From positions 310,001 through 374,000 of the forward strand of contig CP073218.1 in the NCBI GenBank assembly GCA_020342235.1: 64,000 nucleotides of DNA, written 5' to 3'. How positions within the stretch are numbered: position 1 is the first letter of the stretch; the number at the start of each line of letters is the position of its first letter. The stretch is from Saccharomycopsis phalli (Eukaryota > Ascomycota > Saccharomycetes > Ascoideales > Saccharomycopsidaceae). Below the pieces are notes generated by a model that saw only the letters and a program-made list of their open reading frames with translations, made no database searches and had not been told where the DNA came from. Shown in pieces: positions 29,559 through 39,280 of this stretch. Both the position numbers and the translations under genes were made by a program.

Positions 29559-31322
29559 ATGGAGCAGCTGAATAGTCAAAGTGCGGATGGTAAGGTGATG
29601 AGCCCAAGCAGTTCTGTTGGTAGCTCGAAGAATAATACCTATTCTGGTGGAGAACTGCTTCCTTTTCTTTCTCCAAGTAGGAAGAGAACAACCCGTATAT
29701 CATATGGCGATCGATTTATTCCTAATAGATCTGGAATAGATTTACCCACAGCGTTCTCATTGACCAACCATGATTTCAACCTGACACCATGGAAAAAGCA
29801 CACCGATAGCGACTTGGATTACAAGAAAGAGCAAGAAGCAGATGCGACTTTTTCAACTGTGCTAAAAGCGGAGTTATTTGGTGATTCGGCACCGAATGCC
29901 ACTCCGCCATCACACATTAGCAGTGTCATGAAGACACGCAATGGCGAAACTGGTGGGTTTGGAAGACAACGATTGACCATAAATACGTCTCCTCTGAGGT
30001 TAGCAGGAGATAGTTATGGCAATAATATTGGAACTAGCAGCTCGGCAGATGTCTCTCTGCCATCATCTGGCAATAATGATAATTACACTAGCTACTCGAT
30101 TTCCAGTTTAGCCGATAATTTTCTGCGCGGCTCTCCAAAGACGACGTCAAACATTTTAACATACAAGTCGCCTCGAAAGACAAAGTCCACCACTGTGCTA
30201 AATATGGATACTAGCAACGAAATGTACTCGGTTTCTCCTGTGAGGACAGATTCTCAAAGGCTATTGTTGCTGCCTCAAAAGAAGCCTCGTCAGATTTCAA
30301 AGGTACCATACAGGGTCCTTGATGCGCCTGATTTGGCGGATGATTTCTACTTGAATCTAGTGGACTGGGGATGTCAAAATATTCTTGCCGTCGGCCTTGG
30401 ATCTAGTGTGTATTTATGGGATGCCGTCACTGGATCAGTGGACCGGTTGTGTGAGTTGGGTGATAATAACAAAATCACAAGTTTATCCTGGATTGGTGCA
30501 GGGACACACTTGGCTATTGGGACAAATTTGGGGTTAGTGGAGATATGGGATGCCTCTAGCTGTAAATGCACACGGACTATGACTGGTCATATTTCCCGAG
30601 TTGGGTCGTTAGCCTGGAATGAGCACATTCTCAGTTCTGGGTCAAGAGACCGATCCATCTTGAACCGTGACGTCAGAGTACCGGAGCATTACATCAACAA
30701 GTTGGAGAACTTTCACAAGCAAGAAATTTGTGGATTGAGGTGGAATGTGGAGGAAAACAAACTTGCATCAGGAGGAAATGATAATAAGCTTATTGTTTGG
30801 GATGGGTATAATACTTCCAAGCCACTTTACAAGTTTGAGGAACATACTGCGGCCATAAAGGCGCTTTCGTGGTCACCACATCACCGAGGGGTGTTGGCTT
30901 CTGGTGGAGGAACAGCAGACCGAAGAATAAAGATGTGGAGCACGCTTACTGGGAGCAAGATTAATGATGTGGATACAGGGTCACAAGTGTGCAATTTGTT
31001 GTGGTCTAAGAATTCCAATGAGTTGGTGAGCACTCACGGATATTCCAAGAACCAAATTGTGATTTGGAAAAATGTGAACAGCTCAAACAATACCAATGGG
31101 GCTCAGGGAAATACAGAGGCCAATTCGCAGTGCCATTTGCAGCAGATTGCCTCCTTGACCGGCCACACGTATCGAGTATTATATTTAGCAATGAGTCCAG
31201 ATGGCGAGACCATTGTGACTGGTGCTGGGGATGAGACATTGCGGTTCTGGAAGGTATTTGAAAAGAGCAAGCACGATAACCGCAACAGTATTTTGTTGGA
31301 TGCGTTTATGCAGTTGAGATGA
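29559..31322 (+). CDS. CDH1: APC/C activator Cdh1 (Hct1)
   Basis: A 587-aa WD40 co-activator that brings substrates to the anaphase-promoting complex in late mitosis and G1. The C-box DRFIPNR is at residues 51-57. KVPYRVLDAPDLADDFYLNLVDWG marks the start of the seven-blade propeller and matches Cdh1 rather than Cdc20. WD units include VYLWDAVTG, LVEIWDASS, LIVWDGYN, IKMWSTLTG and LRFWKVFE. The C-terminus ends in LR, equivalent to the IR tail that binds APC/C TPR subunits. The N-terminal third is Ser/Pro-rich with several (S/T)P sites (LSPSRKR, TSPLRL, KSPRKTK, VSPVR) suited to CDK inhibition. Confidence 0.93.
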   Translation: MEQLNSQSADGKVMSPSSSVGSSKNNTYSGGELLPFLSPSRKRTTRISYGDRFIPNRSGIDLPTAFSLTNHDFNLTPWKKHTDSDLDYKKEQEADATFSTVLKAELFGDSAPNATPPSHISSVMKTRNGETGGFGRQRLTINTSPLRLAGDSYGNNIGTSSSADVSLPSSGNNDNYTSYSISSLADNFLRGSPKTTSNILTYKSPRKTKSTTVLNMDTSNEMYSVSPVRTDSQRLLLLPQKKPRQISKVPYRVLDAPDLADDFYLNLVDWGCQNILAVGLGSSVYLWDAVTGSVDRLCELGDNNKITSLSWIGAGTHLAIGTNLGLVEIWDASSCKCTRTMTGHISRVGSLAWNEHILSSGSRDRSILNRDVRVPEHYINKLENFHKQEICGLRWNVEENKLASGGNDNKLIVWDGYNTSKPLYKFEEHTAAIKALSWSPHHRGVLASGGGTADRRIKMWSTLTGSKINDVDTGSQVCNLLWSKNSNELVSTHGYSKNQIVIWKNVNSSNNTNGAQGNTEANSQCHLQQIASLTGHTYRVLYLAMSPDGETIVTGAGDETLRFWKVFEKSKHDNRNSILLDAFMQLR

Positions 31323-31432
31323 GATGATGTTCCGGTGGCAGAAAAAAAAAAATAGAGATAAAAGGGAATAGCTGGAATATGTATAATATGGGATACAAGT
31401 AATGATGGATCGACGATATAATGACTGTAGCT

Positions 31433-31927
31433 CTATGTATTTAGGTAATGCCCGGCAAATAGGGCGGGGTCTAGCCTTGGAACGTACCTCGAGGGTGTGC
31501 TAGACTGGTTATCGGGAAGAAACTCAGACCTGTTTAAAGATGCAATTGTCGTGTTGGTGGCATTGATGGACTTTATTTGAGGCAAAATGCTCGGTGGGGC
31601 ATCGCGACTTGTTTCGGCGTACATTGAGTCGTTGGCAGCGGAGCTGGAAGTATTGAAAAATTGATGTTCTTGGCGCCTGTTGAGGATTGACTGGGTTCCA
31701 ATCAAGATTCCTTGGACATTTTCGTCTGAATCATTTGACTTTTTGAGCTCTATATTAATCAATTTTATTATATTGCCATGTGAGTCACCTACCAAGACAT
31801 TGGCCGACAACTGTTTGAGGGAATCGCCCAAGTGGTCGAGCGACCTGGTGATTCCGGTGACGTTTATATATGAACAATAACCGGCAACTAAGAGTAAAAC
31901 AAAATGTAATTTATATTGATGCTTCAT
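31433..31927 (-). CDS. Small secreted or membrane-tethered N-glycoprotein candidate
   Basis: I do not recognise this protein. Starting at the ATG at 31927 gives 164 aa with an N-terminal signal or anchor (KLHFVLLLVAGYCSYI). After it, eight N-glycosylation sequons (NVT, NDS, NTS, NDS, NAT, NTT, NRS, NQS) are spread over about 130 residues, which is dense enough to suggest passage through the ER. The only cysteine is in the signal segment. There is no GPI-anchor-like hydrophobic C-terminus. A longer in-frame start at 31978 would add a second hydrophobic stretch. It lies downstream of the tetraspan gene on the same strand. Confidence 0.5.
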   Translation of the reverse strand: MKHQYKLHFVLLLVAGYCSYINVTGITRSLDHLGDSLKQLSANVLVGDSHGNIIKLINIELKKSNDSDENVQGILIGTQSILNRRQEHQFFNTSSSAANDSMYAETSRDAPPSILPQIKSINATNTTIASLNRSEFLPDNQSSTPSRYVPRLDPALFAGHYLNT

Positions 31928-32009
31928 AATACTTGGTATTAAACTTATTAAGATACATAAAACGGCGAATGGGCACAATAGGAACCAATGTCACAAAGAC
32001 ATTTTTCAC

Positions 32010-33122
32010 TCATGGCGAAGGCATTGGGGTCTGGCCCACGTACAACTCCACGATATTCTTTCCCTTGAGCCATTCCTCATCCTGGACCTCGGTCAATCCG
32101 GTTTCGGTGACGATGAATTTCTTCACCTGCTGGGGTCCTGGTGGGAAGACGCCCTTCTCACCCATTGGAGGGTTGGAAAAGAACTGGTTGGCACCTGGGT
32201 TTGGATAGGAGTTTGCAAACTGCAGGGTTAATTCGAGGGGATCTGGGATGATGTCCAATCTGGCGACATAAACGATTGTAAGGAAGGCCACAATCTCCAT
32301 GATCCAGAGGAACGTGCTGAGCGACACAAGACCGGTGATGGCTCTTCGAAGTCGGCAATATACCACGGTGTTGCCGCACTGTTTAGGCATCAATGTAGAT
32401 AGACAGACGGCGAATGCAGCAATGGTGAGGCAGGAGCACACAATCGAGTAGAATATCGTACCCGAATGCCCGATTCTCAACACCCGGAGCATAAAGAAAG
32501 TAGACACGGCCAAGATGATCAGGGCCTGGGCAATAAGAAAGGCCCATACCGACCGCAGGATCTCGGTGTCGTCATTTTTTAGCAGCTGGGAAGCAATGAC
32601 TATTATCGCGACCTGGTTGAAAATCTGGAACACCGATGCCAAGGTGCTGAGATTGAATGCATCGTCGGGGAACCCCAATGTCTTCTCGAGGAAGTCTGGC
32701 GTGGCACAGAATCTCTTCAGCAATACTTTCTCTACAAGCAATGCCTTGACGCTTTCGTATCTCAGAGGCACATGCTGGCTCTGTGGGTACTGTGACTGGC
32801 TCTCCAACTTGTCATCCACAAAGGAATGCACTCTATTAGCAAATGAGACCCTGCTGTCGGGTCTCAATGAGGTCTGGTATGCATCTCCGGACACATTCCG
32901 AGTAGCAGAAGGAGGAAGTTCCAGGCCGTATCCTGACGGAGGCTTAAGGCCCCCGGCCTCCTGAACAGCGCCATAATTCTTTCTCTTGTATGACTTTGTG
33001 GAGTTGACTTCTCCGGTCTGGTACGGGAGTGGGGTCGAAGGGTCCTGCCGCGACTCAGTGTAGTCTGAAGGTAGTGGAGGGATGTTGGAAACAGACCCAG
33101 GACGCAAATTGTGTGCAGACAT
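32010..33122 (-). CDS. Predicted four-helix membrane protein, uncharacterised
   Basis: A 370-aa protein not recognised by name. The N-terminal about 140 residues are hydrophilic and proline-rich. Four hydrophobic segments follow (LASVFQIFNQVAIIVIASQLL, VWAFLIAQALIILAVSTFFML, IFYSIVCSCLTIAAFAVCLS, LVSLSTFLWIMEIVAFLTIVYVA), so both ends probably face the same side, in a MARVEL/tetraspan-like layout. The pair of cysteines around KQCGNTVVYC between helices 3 and 4 could form a lumenal disulfide. The C-terminal tail is proline-rich and ends with VGQTPMPSP. Such proteins commonly act at the plasma membrane or in endosomes, but that is inference. Confidence 0.8.
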   Translation of the reverse strand: MSAHNLRPGSVSNIPPLPSDYTESRQDPSTPLPYQTGEVNSTKSYKRKNYGAVQEAGGLKPPSGYGLELPPSATRNVSGDAYQTSLRPDSRVSFANRVHSFVDDKLESQSQYPQSQHVPLRYESVKALLVEKVLLKRFCATPDFLEKTLGFPDDAFNLSTLASVFQIFNQVAIIVIASQLLKNDDTEILRSVWAFLIAQALIILAVSTFFMLRVLRIGHSGTIFYSIVCSCLTIAAFAVCLSTLMPKQCGNTVVYCRLRRAITGLVSLSTFLWIMEIVAFLTIVYVARLDIIPDPLELTLQFANSYPNPGANQFFSNPPMGEKGVFPPGPQQVKKFIVTETGLTEVQDEEWLKGKNIVELYVGQTPMPSP

Positions 33123-33607
33123 TTATCGTCGAAAAAAGTTTAACAAAACTAAAGTTTCATTGCGAAGCTGGCAAAATATATAAAGAAATGGGAGGGCTGA
33201 ATGTGTGGATCGCCAGGCAACATCACTTTGCATAGACGGATCAGATTTATGACAAGCACGGGTACGTACCGTAAATAGCAAGGTATATTGCCCGAAAAAG
33301 TCGCACAATGGCAGGGAGTATCTATATTAAACGACCAGTCGGTGGTACACATCCAGCCATTCGTGTAATGTACGCCCAAACGATGGGTCCACCTGGATTT
33401 TTCAATATGCAGACGACTACAATTTATTACCACGAAATATTCCACACATTGTCCCGTGTACCATAGATTGACACACCGCAGTGCTCGCAACCCGCACAAC
33501 TCCACCTATAAATCTTACCCGAATGTCCCGTGACAACGGTGGAGGGTGTGTGTATCTCTTTAAAACATGGGGTAGCTTGCCACTGTTTTCCCAAAAAAAA
33601 AAAAAAA
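33123..33607. other. Divergent promoter region between tetraspan gene and RBK1
   Basis: TTACCCG lies at 33515-33521, 87 bp upstream of the RBK1 ATG. A run of about 15 A (33593-33608) directly abuts that ATG and would make an A-only leader end. No gene was recognised. Confidence 0.5.
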
Positions 33608-34624
33608 ATGTCAGTGAATTTGGTGGTGATTGGCTCGTTGAATTACGACTTGGTAACGTACACCCTGCGGGTCCCTGGTTCCGGAGAAACTATCAAGGCA
33701 GAGATGTTCGAGCGTCATACCGGGGGAAAGGGTTTTAACGAGGCTCTTGCGTTGGCCAGATTGACTCCACAGTCGTCCAAGATTTTGTCACACAAGGTGA
33801 AGATGATCGGGAAAGTCGGCAGCGACTCGTTTGGCGAGGAACTTGTTCTGTCGTTGAAACAAGCTGCGGTAGATGTCAGCCAGGTCTCGATTGAGCCAGA
33901 GGTGCAAACTGGCGTAGCCACGATTTTGGTCGAGGATGGAGGTGAAAATCGGATTCTAATCACTGGAGGCGCCAACGATTTGTTGAAGCCAACTGGTGAG
34001 CAAATGGCCCTGTACTTCCCTGAGCTGGACAAGAGCAGCACATATGTCATGCTCCAGAACGAGTTTCCCAACTTTGCCGAGACAATTTCCTGGTTGAACA
34101 CGCACCGGCCAGAGATCCAAGTGGCATACAACCCGTCTCCTTTCAAGGGTGTTCTGGAGGATTACTTAAAGGGCGTAGACTTGTTGATTGTCAACGAAGT
34201 AGAGGCTGGGCAGATTTTGGAATGGTTCAAAGTAGACTTGCTGCAATTCCCAGAAGGCTCTGATAAAGTCGGCCGCTACAAGACACTTGGAACTCAACTC
34301 TTGCGCAGAATCAATAACTCGGCTGATTCTTTGAACTTGGTGATTGTCACGCTTGGGTCCTTGGGCGTGGTGTACGCCACTGCAAAAGGCGGGCATACAG
34401 AGACTGTTTTCATTGAGTCGTATAAAGTTTCCAGCGACAAGATCGTTGATACTACCGGTGCCGGTGATACATTTTTCGGGTCAGTGGTGTCGCAGCTCAG
34501 CTTAGATCCTCTGGACTACAAGAAGGCCATTACATTTGCCTCTGTTGCCTCTGCATTGGCCATTCAGAAAAAGGGGGCAGGAGACAGTATCCCAACCTAC
34601 GACCAAGTTGCTAAGTTGTTGTAA
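33608..34624 (+). CDS. RBK1: Ribokinase
   Basis: PfkB-family kinase that phosphorylates D-ribose to ribose 5-phosphate for nucleotide synthesis and the pentose phosphate pathway. The ATG at 33608 gives 338 aa beginning VNLVVIGSLNYDLV. The sugar-site motif GGKGFNEALALARL is present (GGKGxNxA in the family), and the anion-hole and catalytic-base signature DTTGAGDTFFGSVVS lies near the C-terminus. The upstream in-frame extension to 33530 passes through the poly-A run and is unlikely. The CTG codon at 33665 (TYT-CTG-RVP) lies where human ribokinase has Ser. CEX1 follows after 98 bp on the same strand. Confidence 0.93.
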   Translation: MSVNLVVIGSLNYDLVTYTLRVPGSGETIKAEMFERHTGGKGFNEALALARLTPQSSKILSHKVKMIGKVGSDSFGEELVLSLKQAAVDVSQVSIEPEVQTGVATILVEDGGENRILITGGANDLLKPTGEQMALYFPELDKSSTYVMLQNEFPNFAETISWLNTHRPEIQVAYNPSPFKGVLEDYLKGVDLLIVNEVEAGQILEWFKVDLLQFPEGSDKVGRYKTLGTQLLRRINNSADSLNLVIVTLGSLGVVYATAKGGHTETVFIESYKVSSDKIVDTTGAGDTFFGSVVSQLSLDPLDYKKAITFASVASALAIQKKGAGDSIPTYDQVAKLL

Positions 34625-34722
34625 TAAACTCCTAGACTTTGACACCTGTAGCGCTGACTAAGCTCGAGCGAATCATGACTAATCATGTATTGTAAATCAA
34701 CAAACTTCCAATATACACTCCA

Positions 34723-36936
34723 ATGAATTTTCTCACCAGTGCCCTCGGCTCCTTCTCGGGATTTAATATTCCCTATAGCTTCGGGGAGCGTATTGTTCTG
34801 TCTGTCTTGTCTGACCATGGCTCCAGTAGTATCTGGAACATATATGATGGGACAGTAAAGGCTGATGGGTCTGAGTGTACGATATTCGAGTTTGAAATAA
34901 AACAGCAAAAGGCAGAGCAGTACATTGATCTTGCCAGAAATGCAGCCAAGAAACTAAAGAGCACACGGCTTCCCGGGGTATTAAAAGTGCTAGAAACAAC
35001 AGAGACAGACTCCTATATTTATGTCTTCTCCGAACGTGTCCAGCCGCTTTCGCTTTTGATTCAGTCGGGCGAGCTCAACGACGAGGTGATTAAATTGGGA
35101 GTTTACGTAATTGCCAAGGCCTTGAAGCACATCAACAATGAGGGGAGTCTGGTTCATGGTAATGTGGACATTAGCTCGGTTTTTGTTACTCTGGCTGGTG
35201 ATTGGAGACTAGGTGGCTTCGAAGTAATGACAAATACAAAGTCAGACCCAGAGCAAGCTTTGTTTCGGTGGAGCAGCTACTTGCCGCTGTTTCAAAACAT
35301 TGTGCCTTCGGAGATTCTGTCAAAAGGCATTGAATCGTTACGTGGAAACCGGCAGGCGATCAAGCTTGACTCATACAAACTCGGGGGGCTTATTTGGTGC
35401 CTTTTCAACAATGTAATGAGCTCCTCGGATGTCACCAGTCCTAGTATGGTTCAGGAAACTTCAAAATTGCCCCGAAATGTTGTCGTCGGGTACAAAAGAT
35501 TGGTAGCCCAGGCAGTTATCAAAAGAGCCAGTGTGGAAGCATTTATTGCGCAAGAGGAAGACTCTTTTTTCAAATCTAATTTAATCCGCGCTTCAAATGA
35601 ACTAGATGAGTTTCAGCTAAAGAGCGACGCCGAAAAGTTTGAGTTCATGAAGAACATGGACTCGATTAAGCTGGTAGTCCCGCCAGGGTACATGGAGCAC
35701 AAGGTTTTGCCTGAATTGATCAGATTATTCAGTATCAGCATACAGCCAAATAACATGCTGGAAGACATGACTAACACTGCGACGTGCATCTATTATATTC
35801 TTTCATTTTCCGAGGGCATATCCGAAGGTGGATTCAAGAAATTGATCAACCCGGTGGTGACCCAAGGATTTGCATTACCTGGAAGAACTATACGGGTTAC
35901 TTTGTTGACGTCATTGCCCAAGTACGTTGAAAAACTATCCAAAAGTGAGATCAGTGATAAGATCTTTCCTTGCCTTCTCAGCGGGTTTTCGGATACTAAT
36001 CCAACCGTCAGGGAAGAGACGCTCAAGTCGATTCTTTTTATTGCAGACAAATTGAGTGATCGACAGCTCAACAATGAATTGCTCAGGTATTTGGCAAAGT
36101 TGCAAAACGACGAAAAGCCCGAAATTCGAACCAATACTATAATTTGCTTGTGCAAGATTGCAAAGAACTTGAACTCCAATAGACTGGGTGTGTTGATTAC
36201 GGCATTCAACAAAAGTCTAAAGGATTCATTTGTACCTGCGCGAATTGCGGTATTAAAGTCGTATGAAACTTGTATCGAGTATTTCAACCCTGAAATCTGC
36301 TGTAGCAGAGTGCTATCGTCGGTGGCACCTTGTTTATTAGACAAAAGTGTCAGGGTGAGAAAGGATGCAAAGTTGGTTTTCGACATGTACATGAGAAAGA
36401 TTGAGCAGGAAGCTGAGCGATTGCCTGGGGTCGAAGATCTGGATCCTGATTTTGATGCTGACAATGCCATTGGCGGTGACAGTTTGAGCAACATGCAGCA
36501 GCTTGGCATGAGCCTTGCCTTTGGTGCTATAGCCAAGATGGGCGGAATAGGAGGCAATATCGAGAGTAATGGTATTGTCACCCCCGACGTTCCGCTTAGC
36601 CAGACCCCAGTTGATGGGCAGATGTTTAGTAGTGCTAACAATAGTACTAGATCATTACGGAAGACGGAAAGTGGCAAGGGTAAATGGCACACGGAAGAGA
36701 AGGAGGTGGGAAATGACGAGGATTTATTTGACGATGCATGGGGATTTGATGAAGAGGAAACGGTCGTCACAAAGATGCCAAACCTAAAGGTGACTAAGAA
36801 GAGCTCGGTGAAAGCTGTTAACAAGGAATCAAAGCCAGGTAGTAGCTCTAAAAGTGGACTAAAATTAGGAGGGAAGAAGAAACTCCAATTGGACTTGGAT
36901 TTGGAAGGTGAAGATGGTTGGGGCGATGGTTGGTAG
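34723..36936 (+). CDS. CEX1: Scy1-like pseudokinase Cex1 (tRNA export factor)
   Basis: A 737-aa cytoplasmic factor that receives tRNAs at the nuclear pore and passes them to eEF1A; it also acts in COPI traffic. An N-terminal kinase-like domain (WNIYDGTVKADGSECTIFEF and VHGNVDISSVFV) lacks the catalytic HRD, DFG and glycine-loop residues, as expected for SCYL pseudokinases. HEAT repeats follow (about residues 320-570: LPGRTIRVTLLTSLPKYVEKL and NPTVREETLKSILFIADKL). The C-terminus is acidic then Lys-rich and ends with DGWGDGW, the aromatic tail typical of Scy1/Cex1 proteins. The length fits S. cerevisiae Cex1 (761 aa). The CTG at 35191 lies in a variable Ser-compatible position. Confidence 0.92.
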   Translation: MNFLTSALGSFSGFNIPYSFGERIVLSVLSDHGSSSIWNIYDGTVKADGSECTIFEFEIKQQKAEQYIDLARNAAKKLKSTRLPGVLKVLETTETDSYIYVFSERVQPLSLLIQSGELNDEVIKLGVYVIAKALKHINNEGSLVHGNVDISSVFVTLAGDWRLGGFEVMTNTKSDPEQALFRWSSYLPLFQNIVPSEILSKGIESLRGNRQAIKLDSYKLGGLIWCLFNNVMSSSDVTSPSMVQETSKLPRNVVVGYKRLVAQAVIKRASVEAFIAQEEDSFFKSNLIRASNELDEFQLKSDAEKFEFMKNMDSIKLVVPPGYMEHKVLPELIRLFSISIQPNNMLEDMTNTATCIYYILSFSEGISEGGFKKLINPVVTQGFALPGRTIRVTLLTSLPKYVEKLSKSEISDKIFPCLLSGFSDTNPTVREETLKSILFIADKLSDRQLNNELLRYLAKLQNDEKPEIRTNTIICLCKIAKNLNSNRLGVLITAFNKSLKDSFVPARIAVLKSYETCIEYFNPEICCSRVLSSVAPCLLDKSVRVRKDAKLVFDMYMRKIEQEAERLPGVEDLDPDFDADNAIGGDSLSNMQQLGMSLAFGAIAKMGGIGGNIESNGIVTPDVPLSQTPVDGQMFSSANNSTRSLRKTESGKGKWHTEEKEVGNDEDLFDDAWGFDEEETVVTKMPNLKVTKKSSVKAVNKESKPGSSSKSGLKLGGKKKLQLDLDLEGEDGWGDGW

Positions 36937-38101
36937 GGTTGAGCAGCGTTTTAAGACAATGTCACATTGTTAGTATCTAACCGAAGGTTGTGAGAATAAA
37001 GCGTTGGATTTAATAAATATATATTCAATTGCATCTAGTTTGTATTGGATTGTTCATATGGTTACTGTGATCAACATTGACTTATTTGGCGATTACTTAG
37101 ATTGGTACAGTCGGGCAGTCCTGATGGAATCTTGGTCAGTAAAACTTAGGAGCTACGCAAAATTTCACCAATAAGTCAAGCAAGAGTCTTTGGCGTTGTA
37201 TCTGCGCTTCAAAGGCGAAATAGCTTGAGATGAATTACCACCAAGGTCCAGAATACATGCCTTTGTATTGACAGTCTAAAGAGCATGTAAAGGGATTAGG
37301 CAATAATTGATTACAATCCTAGTTAATACGAAACGGTTAAACGTAGTGGAGGCACGTTAGCCGTTTATAAACAATGTGGCTTTCAAATGCTTGAATTACC
37401 TGGTATTAATTTGTCGTTTTAAGCAGCAGCGACGCTTCTGCAATACGCAGTTGATTGGAATTGCTCTATATCAATGGACACTGTATTAATGAACACTGTA
37501 TTAATGAACACTGTATTAATGAACACTGTATTAATGAACACTGTATTAATGAACACTGTATTAATGAACACTGTATTAATGCCACACTTTCTAGCATCAA
37601 AATTGCACATAGACTAATTCTTTTTACCAGACTTTCTTTTTTGACAGTTAATTGTCATACATTATCCTTGCAACTAATCCCTGTACAATGCAATACTCCG
37701 ACTGTTACATACCAAACCATATTGTCTCCAATTATTCTTTCTATCCTCTATTTTTCAACTATGCCCTGAAATCCTCCTAAGATCCAATATATACTATAAA
37801 CGTTTGGATATAGTGTTCGCCTGGTTCAACCGTGCCAATTCAGTGGATCATCAAGTACACAGAGAATGGTACAATTGATAAATGGATCCGCGAGATAATA
37901 ACATTTCAATAAAAGCCTTTTTTCCATCAGCAGTTCTTACACATTCCAACTCTGATTGCCAAAAAAAAAAAGCCTCTTAAGAAACTCTTGTGCTATTTAT
38001 TTTTTCCTCGTGACGGGGTTTTTCAAGCAGTAAAACACAACTACAATCCAAGGGCTACAACGGAACTTTGGCCTTTATTATACAAATTATAACTCATAAT
38101 C
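36937..38101. other. Intergenic, 1.17 kb, holds a 15-bp minisatellite
   Basis: This lies between CEX1 and RAI1, both on the plus strand. Apart from the tandem array at 37477-37581 and A-runs near 37963-37972, I see no gene. Open frames crossing the array on both strands are produced by the repeat itself, because 15 is a multiple of three. Confidence 0.55.
37477..37581. repeat. 15-bp x 7 perfect tandem repeat
   Basis: Seven copies of CACTGTATTAATG plus two bases (AA between units) with virtually no divergence. Perfect identity implies recent expansion or ongoing slippage. Confidence 0.95.
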
Positions 38102-39280
38102 ATGACAGTTTATTCTTCTGAGCCACAGACATTTTCTCTCAAGCTGAGAACGAAGACAACTGCTCTTCGGCAGCCCAAAGAACTAATATCATTCTCCAGA
38201 CTTATTGACGATACATATGAAATTTCAGACAAGTCATTGAGCTACTACTACTTTCCGGACAGTGAACTCAATAAAAACTATGACTTGACTGAAGGATTCA
38301 AAAAGTTTAAGAAAACAGAGGAGGAATATCCATCGTTGAATGGATTTCTTACTGCCATCAAGGCATGGGAAGCCAATAACGGGAAAATCCAGGCGGATAT
38401 CGTGTCGTTTAGGGGATTAATGACCAAGCTCTTGGTCCTTCAGCAGAACCATCAAGATCATTTTGATTTCAATATTGTGTATTTTGATGGGCATATCTTT
38501 CTACAGGAAAATGAGAAACTGAGGCTTGTTAAGATGGCGCTGCAGAAAGAACAACAGATGAAATTTGGGCGATCAGACGAGGAGGTTGACAAATTAACCT
38601 TTTCAGGATATAAGTTTGAAGCCTTGACGACGCTTAGCCAGCCTTGGTCCGATTGTACTAGAGCCCAGATAGAAGGACGGCACAAGTTACAAGTGAACAA
38701 CATTGAACAGTACTTATCTGTTGTTAAAACCGGGGTGGGCCAGACCAAAATTATTCTAGGGGGAGAGGTCGACTGTGTATTTGACTACAAGCCTGATGGA
38801 AGTGATAAAAAAGACCCTCCTTTGAATCACTATGTGGAGTTAAAAACCAGTAAGCAAATATCAACCACGGGACAGGCTGTGACGTTTGAAAAGAAGTTGT
38901 TCAAGACTTGGGCCCAGAGTTTCTTGTTGGGTGTGCCTCGGATCTTTTATGGGTTTAGAGACGAGAACTTGAAATTGGCGAACATTGAAGAATTTGACAC
39001 TAGCAAGATCCCACTATATTTGAAGGAAAGCACGTTGGATCGGAGAGGAGGGAGACCAATTAATTGCACAGACAGCTTGAAGTGGTTTGGTGCGGTACTT
39101 GAATGGTTGGCAAAAGTGGTACCTAAGGAGAGCAACCCGTCCAAAGTATATCGGTTACAATATGATGGTACTTTGAAATTTGGAGAGTTGTGCAGTGAAG
39201 AAAACGAAAGGGTGATGCAGGAAGAGCCATTGTTGAGCGAAGAGTTTATTAGTTGGAGAAACAGTCTCGACAAGTCATGA
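38102..39280 (+). CDS. RAI1: Rai1/DXO-family decapping nuclease, Rat1 partner
   Basis: A 392-aa protein of the Rai1/DXO family, which removes incomplete or non-canonical 5' caps and stabilises the nuclear 5'-3' exonuclease Rat1. The metal-binding active site is visible: GGEVDCVFDY (Glu and Asp), VELKTSK (Glu-x-Lys) and upstream GRHKLQ. SGYKFEALT and FEKKLFKTWAQSFLLGVP are family blocks. Length agrees with the S. cerevisiae protein (387 aa). No targeting signal was seen. It is expected in the nucleus, acting in RNA quality control, rRNA processing and transcription termination. Confidence 0.93.
   Translation: MTVYSSEPQTFSLKLRTKTTALRQPKELISFSRLIDDTYEISDKSLSYYYFPDSELNKNYDLTEGFKKFKKTEEEYPSLNGFLTAIKAWEANNGKIQADIVSFRGLMTKLLVLQQNHQDHFDFNIVYFDGHIFLQENEKLRLVKMALQKEQQMKFGRSDEEVDKLTFSGYKFEALTTLSQPWSDCTRAQIEGRHKLQVNNIEQYLSVVKTGVGQTKIILGGEVDCVFDYKPDGSDKKDPPLNHYVELKTSKQISTTGQAVTFEKKLFKTWAQSFLLGVPRIFYGFRDENLKLANIEEFDTSKIPLYLKESTLDRRGGRPINCTDSLKWFGAVLEWLAKVVPKESNPSKVYRLQYDGTLKFGELCSEENERVMQEEPLLSEEFISWRNSLDKS

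Noticed and set aside
33530-33607. Upstream extension of the ribokinase frame
   Set aside because: It reads through a 15-A run and has no similarity to ribokinase; the ATG at 33608 begins the conserved NVVVIGSLN-type strand.
37419-37769. Open frames on both strands across the tandem array
   Set aside because: They exist only because the 15-bp unit is a multiple of three and lacks stops; the products are pure five-residue repeats.
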